DNA from: Caldilineaceae bacterium | GTDB taxonomy: Bacteria; Chloroflexota; Anaerolineae; Caldilineales; Caldilineaceae | NCBI GenBank assembly: GCA_012032975.1 | Contig: JAAUPU010000301.1 | Span: forward strand, 1-5,221 | DNA length: 5,221 nucleotides | Direction: 5' to 3' | Part shown: one piece after another, positions 3,501 through 5,221 of the stretch | Layout of the letters: every line of letters begins with the position of its first letter | Numbering within the stretch: the stretch's first letter is position 1 | The notes under the pieces: generated by a model | What the model was told of the DNA's origin: nothing | The model's input: the letters and a program-made list of their open reading frames with translations, nothing else | Databases searched by the model: none | Position numbers and translations under genes: made by a program

Positions 3501-5221
3501 CCTCACGCTCACCATCCAACCCGTCGTGGAGATCCAGGATCAGTTTGGCAATCGTACCACGGATAATGACTCGGTCACGCTGACGGCCTTCACCGACAGC
3601 GCCTGCACCATACCCGCATCCGGCACGCTCAACAACGGCGGCCCGTTGGCTGCCACCGCTGGCCAGGCCAGCTTCAGCGGGCTGAACTACGAGAAAGCCG
3701 AGACTGTCTACCTCAAGGCCGCGTCCGGCTCGTTGACAGCATGCATGCAGCTCAGCCATCGTCGTGACGCCGGCAGCCTTTGCCAAGCTCCAGATCGTCG
3801 CGCCGGGCGAGACGGCTGCGCCAGGCACGCCGGCTGGCAAGAGTGGTACACCTGACAACCAGATCGCGGATATCCTCTTCGCGGTGACGGTCAATGCGGT
3901 GGACGATTTCTGGAACGTGGTCAATTCGGTGGTGGACACGGTCTCCATCACCACGACCGATGCTTTCGCCACCGTGCCGCTCGCCCAGCCGCTCGTCGCC
4001 GGTACGCGCAACTTCAGCATGTCGCTCGCCACGGCCACCACATCCATCATCACGGCGACCGATGTGGCCAACGGACTCATCACGCCGGCCAGCGTGGCCA
4101 TCTCTGCCGGTCCAGGCGCGCCGACCAAGCTGCTCTTCGGCCAGCAGCCGGGCAGCCCCGCAACCGCGGGTGTGAACTTCAGCCCGCAGCCGATAGTGGA
4201 GATCCAGGACATCGCCGGCAATGTCTCGCTGACGGCCACCCATACCATCACGTTGATGGCCTACTCCGATATCACCTGCACCACCCCGGCGACGCGCACG
4301 CTCAACGGCGGCGGCGGGCTGCCTGCGGTCAGCGGCGTGGTCACCTTCACCGCGGTGAACTACGAGGGTGCAGACGACATCTACCTCCGGGCGACCGCCG
4401 CCGGTTTGACCTCTGCCTGTAGCACGCTGGTCGATATGAACCCGGCGACAGCGACCAAGCTGGTCTTTACCCAGCAGCCCAGCAGCAGTGCGACTGCCGG
4501 CGCCAACTTTGCCCAGCAGCCCGTCGTGCAGATCCAGGACCAGTTCGGCAACCGCACCGCGGACAGCGATTCGGTCACACTGACGCCGTTTATGAATGCA
4601 AGCTGTACCGATGCGGCCAGCGGCACACTCAACGGCGGTGGTGCGCAGGGGGCAAACGCTGGTGAAGCGACGTTCAGCGCTGTCAACTATGAAAAGGCCG
4701 AGACCTTCTATCTCAAGGCGACATCGGGCAGCCTGACTGCTGCGTGCAGCACGTCGATAGCCGTCACGCCCGCGGCCTTCGTGAAATTGCAGATTCTGGC
4801 CCCGGGTGAATCGGCTGAGCCGGGCACACCGTCAGGCAAGAGCGGCGCGCCGCTCAGCCAGACCGCGGGCGCGCCTTTCAACCTGACCGTCAACGGCGTC
4901 GATGCCTTCTGGAACAAGGTGGCCAGCGCCAGCGACGCGATCTCCATCACCACCAGCGATGTCAACGTTACGCCGCCGGCCAACAAGAGCTTGAATTTGG
5001 GTACGACCTCGTTTAGCGTCACGTTGAAGAGTGCTGGCAACCACACGGTCACCGCGACCGATGTGACCGATAGCGCCAAGACGCCATCGACCACCGGGCC
5101 GATCACGCTGAACGCAGCGGTGTTCAGCAAATTGCAGATCCTCGCACCGGGGGAGACCGCCCTGCCGGGCAGTGCCAGCGGCAAGATCGGTGCGCCTGCC
5201 GGCCAGACGCCGGCGGGACGT
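3..5221 (+). CDS. Giant DUF11/Ig-like repeat surface protein, partial at both ends and frameshift-interrupted
   Basis: This entry joins all the open segments of the window into one gene. Removing one base at each of about 486, 520, 566, 1203 and 3742 gives a stop-free chain of 1738 residues. Its repeats run across each break without losing register: DUF11-type units fill residues 1-925 and alternating X and Y modules fill residues 926-1738. Composition is rich in Thr, Val, Ala, Asn, Gly and Ser and poor in Lys, Trp and Cys, as expected for extracellular beta-sandwich arrays. No signal peptide, transmembrane helix, sortase motif, enzyme domain or true start or stop codon is seen, because both ends lie outside the window. 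By family knowledge such proteins are exported and act as stalks, adhesins or envelope components; which of these applies here is unknown. The gene could be intact in the organism (with errors in this sequence) or a decaying pseudogene. I am confident that it is one gene and not confident about its role. Confidence 0.85.
99..473 (+). repeat. DUF11 unit B, complete
   Basis: This 125-residue unit (reconstructed residues 33-157) starts ADLVVDKSVN and continues with APNVGDTVVYSVSVRNVGP and a DATSIVISDTPP segment. A GIWSVGNLVKGAEATL strand pair follows, and it closes with DPAEDPNLGNE. The final NN has become GNE, a mild divergence from its neighbours. It contains no cysteine. Confidence 0.8.
474..857 (+). 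repeat. DUF11 unit C, divergent, carries three one-base insertions
   Basis: After removal of the bases near 486, 520 and 566 the unit has 127 residues (158-284). It starts ADLEITKSSN and has the NVGDAIKFTVTLTNQG core and a TASNVVVSDT strand. The usual NGP is replaced by NQGWY, no GxWxxG motif with glycines is present (only NSWVLPSLAPG), and the DPxxxNN ending is replaced by LYDPITTTGN and then FPNIPAA. It is the least typical full unit of the array. Confidence 0.65.
484..567 (+). other. Cluster of three apparent one-base insertions
   Basis: One extra A lies in the run 484-487, one extra T at 519/520 before GTGGGC, and one extra T at 566/567 before GGTAC. Frame 3 passes to frame 1, then frame 2, then back to frame 3. 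In the intermediate frames the family motifs EITKSSNLTVAN and VGDAIKFTVTLTNQG are recovered, which locates the changes to within a few bases. Confidence 0.75.
585..1550 (+). CDS. Fragment 2: DUF11 repeat protein, frame 3, middle part
   Basis: Family-like coding in frame 3 resumes at about 567 (WYTASNVVVSDT), so the GTG at 585 is an internal codon and not a start. The segment holds most of DUF11 unit C and nearly all of unit D (858-1202), including the VTNNGPDTATNVVLTDTLP-type core and a GRWSIGTLVKG segment. After the NN at about 1199 the frame-3 product turns into a Gly/Arg/Gln-rich shadow (GCGAGGRRRPGGRQ) and runs to a stop at 1550. Over that same stretch frame 1 encodes a perfect DUF11 unit. 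The true coding part is therefore about 567-1202, and the 1203-1550 tail should be discarded. A gene caller would probably report this piece as a separate protein; it is not one. Confidence 0.7.
   Translation: MVVSDTIHSKLSQVQISTTAGVFIVNSWVLPSLAPGNSARLTLSAVVTGSGALTNTAQIIGATDGNGLPLYDPITTTGNIASVGFPNIPAAADLSVVKTTNGTDFQVGDVVQYLVRVTNNGPDTATNVVLTDTLPAGVEYVFHFAPPPTSYITQTGRWSIGTLVKGQTVALTLGGRFGTLAAGKTVTNTTEGLVGDQADWFQANNTGAGCGAGGRRRPGGRQDGQQSQAQCGRSTALYGRRHQQRPDCGLQHRGDRSPLLLADQRHQRAWPGQQLSQRRLDGRRPAGSVCLRHAGDHGCGCARCGGAERSQYGDRGRLQPG
858..1230 (+). repeat. DUF11 unit D, one insertion near its end
   Basis: The unit has 124 residues (285-408). It starts ADLSVVKTTNG, then FQVGDVVQYLVRVTNNGP, TATNVVLTDTLPAG and GRWSIGTLVKG. 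The end reads GDQADWFQANNTAQVAVRVAG once the extra G at 1203/1204 is ignored. Its NN is kept but the preceding DP is missing. Confidence 0.75.
1203..1204 (+). other. Apparent one-base insertion (extra G)
   Basis: Frame 3 reads FQANNTG and then nonsense. Ignoring one G of the pair at 1203-1204 gives FQANNTAQVAVRVAGADLAV, the normal end of one DUF11 unit and start of the next. Confidence 0.8.
1216..3855 (+). CDS. Fragment 3: DUF11 plus X/Y module repeat protein, frame 1, largest open segment
   Basis: This is the longest uninterrupted part of the gene. Family-like coding begins at about 1204 (AQVAVRVAG, closing DUF11 unit D), so the GTG at 1216 is internal and has no convincing ribosome binding site context. 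In order it encodes DUF11 units E (1231), F (1600), G (1993) and H (2413), then module X1 (2782), Y1 (3121) and nearly all of Y2 (3451). At about 3742 the frame is lost: the last family-like residues are SGSLTA, followed by an unrelated tail (CMQLSHRRDAG and onward) to the stop at 3853-3855. The expected continuation, ACSSAIVVTPAAF, is read in frame 2. There is no catalytic motif; the segment is a run of beta-sandwich type repeats. The junction between the two repeat classes lies inside this segment, so it is real and not created by a frame break. Confidence 0.85.
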   Translation: MRVAGADLAVAKTVNNLKPNVGDLLRYTVVVTNNGPTAASSIVVTDLLSSLLTNATSAPGPGNSYLNGVWTVAGPLAPSASATLVITAAVAPGAAGLNVVNTAIAAGSNQVDPVAGNNSATVTSTVQSADLAISKSVNITQPREGGQVIYTLLVENGGPDIATNVVITDLLPLSQLDFDFCSASNTFPCPYDATTGRWTVGTVLTGTSNAVILNIFAAVKTGAGGTVITNTVPVSGVAADQEDPNLTNNTASASSTVQGADLKLLKVVNNTAPNVGELIRYTIAITNGGPSGAGQVIVTDTLPLSMTLPTIAPFQPSTGSVVSGVIGSRQVLTWTLPGGLAVNQAERLVFSATVGSGTGGIPLTNTARIASAHYADGSLNLPDPVSANNSATAQVIGQAADLYMDKFANPSPVAAGARLTYTLVVTNSGPTIAYNVVVTDALPTMAKFVQASAGCALGVNNLLTCNPVNVDVGTVLSYTVVVTSDVAGVLTNVAGVKSATPDPGQFANLVSLNTTVASGAYVKLQLLAPGETAAPGTSSGKSGVPSAQTAGIPFTMSVNAVDAFWNVVPDIANQVSMTTTDFLADVPANQALIGGTANLSVTLRLAGSTIVTATDVTDGSKTPGVIPLIVVNVGDKAQLTFGQQPSVTATAGVAFATQPVVYIEDSSGNLVPTASDSVTLTAFSDASCTTPAATALNNGGPVGASGGVASFSGVNYETAETIYLKATSGALAAACSNAVAVGPAAKTKLVFTQQPSIAATAGLTLTIQPVVEIQDQFGNRTTDNDSVTLTAFTDSACTIPASGTLNNGGPLAATAGQASFSGLNYEKAETVYLKAASGSLTACMQLSHRRDAGSLCQAPDRRAGRDGCARHAGWQEWYT
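1231..1599 (+). repeat. DUF11 unit E, complete
   Basis: The 123-residue unit (409-531) is a textbook copy: ADLAVAKTVNN, KPNVGDLLRYTVVVTNNGP, SSIVVTDLLSS, a GVWTVAGPLAPSASATL strand pair, VVNTA and DPVAGNNSATVTSTVQS. It lies wholly in one frame and contains no cysteine. Confidence 0.85.
1600..1992 (+). repeat. DUF11 unit F, complete, with a cysteine pair
   Basis: The 131-residue unit (532-662) starts ADLAISKSVN. The NVGD motif is changed to REGG, followed by VIYTLLVENGGP and NVVITDLLPLS. A loop with two cysteines (FCSASNTFPCPYD) precedes the GRWTVG strand. It ends EDPNLTNNTASASSTVQG. The two cysteines are seven residues apart and could bridge the loop. Confidence 0.85.
1993..2412 (+). repeat. 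DUF11 unit G, complete and longest
   Basis: At 140 residues (663-802) this is the longest unit. It starts ADLKLLKVVNN and has APNVGELIRYTIAITNGGP and QVIVTDTLPLS. An enlarged loop (FQPSTGSVVSGVIGSRQ) comes before LTWTLPGGL. It ends PDPVSANNSATAQVIGQA. It contains no cysteine. Confidence 0.85.
2413..2781 (+). repeat. DUF11 unit H, last of the array, with a cysteine pair
   Basis: The 123-residue unit (803-925) starts ADLYMDKFANPSPVAAG and has LTYTLVVTNSGP and YNVVVTDALP. A cysteine pair lies in the segment from AGCALG to LLTCNP. It ends TPDPGQFANLVSLNTTVASGAYV. The closing NN is lost and the chain passes straight into module X1 with no linker visible. Confidence 0.8.
2782..3120 (+). repeat. 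Module X1
   Basis: This 113-residue module (926-1038) starts KLQLLAPGETAAPGTSSGKS and contains QTAGIPFTMSVNAVDAFWN. A VSMTTTDFLADVPAN strand follows, then a TVTATDVTDG-like segment (IVTATDVTDGSKTPG). It contains no cysteine. I know similar stretches from giant repeat proteins of environmental bacteria, but cannot attach a named domain family with certainty. The predicted fold is an Ig/filamin-like beta-sandwich, which is inference. Confidence 0.75.
3121..3450 (+). repeat. Module Y1 (Ig-like)
   Basis: This 110-residue module (1039-1148) starts KAQLTFGQQPSVTATAGVAF. It has QPVVYIEDSSGNLV, SVTLTAFSDASCTTPA, a VASFSGVNYETAETIYLKA strand pair and a closing LAAACSNAVAV. The QQP...TAG...D..GN...VTL...A.FSG pattern resembles bacterial Ig-like domains of surface proteins. 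Confidence 0.75.
3451..3784 (+). repeat. Module Y2 (Ig-like), frameshift inside
   Basis: The 111-residue module (1149-1259, after removing one base near 3742) starts KTKLVFTQQPSIAATAG and has VVEIQDQFGNRT, SVTLTAFTDSACTIPA and FSGLNYEKAETVYLKA. It closes LTAACSSAIVVTPAAFA. It is most like Y4, which occupies the same place in the next X-Y-Y block. Confidence 0.75.
3739..3749 (+). other. Apparent one-base insertion in a TGCA tandem/palindrome
   Basis: Frame 1 is family-like up to SLTA and frame 2 from ACSS onward. Deleting T3742 restores LTAACSS, which matches the LTAACST or LTSACST endings of the sister Y modules. The site is the perfect palindrome GCATGCATGC (3739-3748). Confidence 0.8.
3743..5221 (+). 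CDS. Fragment 4: X/Y module repeat protein, frame 2, open to the window end
   Basis: Frame 2 has no stop codon from 3743 to the last base, giving 493 residues. It begins with the last residues of Y2 (ACSSAIVVTPAAF), followed by X2 (3785), Y3 (4121), Y4 (4451), X3 (4784) and the first 31 residues of X4 (5129). No start codon is expected because this is the continuation of the frame-1 segment after a one-base shift near 3742. An ATG at 4019 is internal to X2. Each module aligns by eye with its copies upstream, which independently supports frame 2 here. Antisense open frames over the same stretch are shadows. The protein continues beyond the window, so its C-terminal anchor, if any, cannot be seen. 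Confidence 0.85.
3785..4120 (+). repeat. Module X2
   Basis: The 112-residue module (1260-1371) starts KLQIVAPGETAAPGTPAGKS and contains FAVTVNAVDDFWN, VSITTTDAFATVP and IITATDVANGLITPA. The TDG of the other copies is changed to ANG. The QTAG motif is changed to QIAD, making this the most diverged full X copy at that site. Confidence 0.75.
4121..4450 (+). repeat. Module Y3 (Ig-like)
   Basis: The 110-residue module (1372-1481) starts PTKLLFGQQPGSPATAG and has IVEIQDIAGNVS, ITLMAYSDITCTTPA, VVTFTAVNYEGADDIYLRA and LTSACSTLV. It shares the FGQQP start with Y1, whereas Y2 and Y4 have FTQQP. This indicates that the first and second Y of each block are distinct lineages. Confidence 0.75.
4451..4783 (+). 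repeat. Module Y4 (Ig-like)
   Basis: The 111-residue module (1482-1592) starts ATKLVFTQQPSSSATAG and has VVQIQDQFGNRT, SVTLTPFMNASCTDAA, EATFSAVNYEKAETFYLKA and LTAACSTSIAVTPAAFV. Its first 30 aligned bases (4454-4483) differ from Y2 (3454-3483) at one position only. Confidence 0.75.
4784..5128 (+). repeat. Module X3
   Basis: The 115-residue module (1593-1707) starts KLQILAPGESAEPGTPSGKS and contains QTAGAPFNLTVNGVDAFWN, ISITTSDVNVTPPAN and TVTATDVTDSAKTPS. It is followed directly by another X copy and not by a Y module. Confidence 0.75.
5129..5221 (+). repeat. Module X4, cut by the window end
   Basis: Thirty-one residues are visible, starting KLQILAPGETALPG, then SGKIGAPAGQTPAGR. The QTAG motif has become QTPAG in the last 18 bases. 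This is either one inserted codon or another reading error; too little sequence remains to tell. Confidence 0.65.

Noticed and set aside
3211..4251. Antisense open frame of 346 codons, with others at 546-1085, 1662-2036, 2646-3185, 3752-4243, 4381-4686 and 4708-5184
   Set aside because: All lie opposite well-supported repeat modules. Their apparent internal repetition only reflects the repetition of the + strand gene.
2782..5221. CRISPR array or DNA-level regulatory repeats
   Set aside because: The repeats are about 330 bases and 1 kb long, protein-coding, and diverged mostly at silent positions, with no short identical repeats or spacers.
1..5221. Promoters, terminators, tRNA/rRNA, insertion sequences or attachment sites
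   Set aside because: The whole window is occupied by coding repeats. I saw no intergenic space, inverted-repeat terminator with a T run, transposase motif or RNA gene signature.

Overview
The window lies entirely inside one very large gene on the + strand for a repetitive, secreted or cell-surface protein. Both ends of the gene are outside the window. No second gene, RNA gene, promoter, terminator, mobile element or CRISPR array is supported. The DNA is GC-rich with strongly G/C-ending codons, and the repeat types resemble giant surface proteins of environmental bacteria. Chloroflexota (Anaerolineae-like) or Verrucomicrobiota/Planctomycetota would fit, but this is a weak inference from style and not a taxonomic identification.

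Reading frame: the coding frame changes five times, each time as if one extra base were present, near 486, 520, 566, 1203 and 3742. If those five bases are ignored, positions 3-5221 read as one uninterrupted 1738-residue chain with every repeat unit intact. As given, the sequence breaks into open segments at 3-554 (frame 3), 585-1550 (frame 3; real coding up to about 1202), 1216-3855 (frame 1; real coding up to about 3741) and 3743-5221 (frame 2, open to the window end). The breaks are either sequencing/assembly insertions, which I favour, or recent decay of the gene.

Layout: positions 3-2781 carry the end of one unit and seven full units of about 123-140 residues that match the DUF11 / 'conserved repeat domain' family (starts like ADLxVxKxVN, then NVGDxxxYxVxVxNxGP, then DPxxxNN near the end). 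At 2782 the architecture switches to two other modules. Module X (about 113 residues) starts KLQxLAPGE and contains VDAFWN and TATDVTDG. Module Y (about 110 residues) starts KLxFxQQP, contains an IQDQFGN-like segment and two invariant cysteines, and looks like a bacterial Ig-like domain. The order is X-Y-Y-X-Y-Y-X-X(partial), so X-Y-Y forms a higher-order repeat of about 1 kb, and the order breaks at the last X-X junction.

Function: the arrays probably form a long extracellular stalk or adhesin-like fibre. No catalytic domain, signal peptide, membrane segment or wall anchor is visible, and the actual role is unknown.
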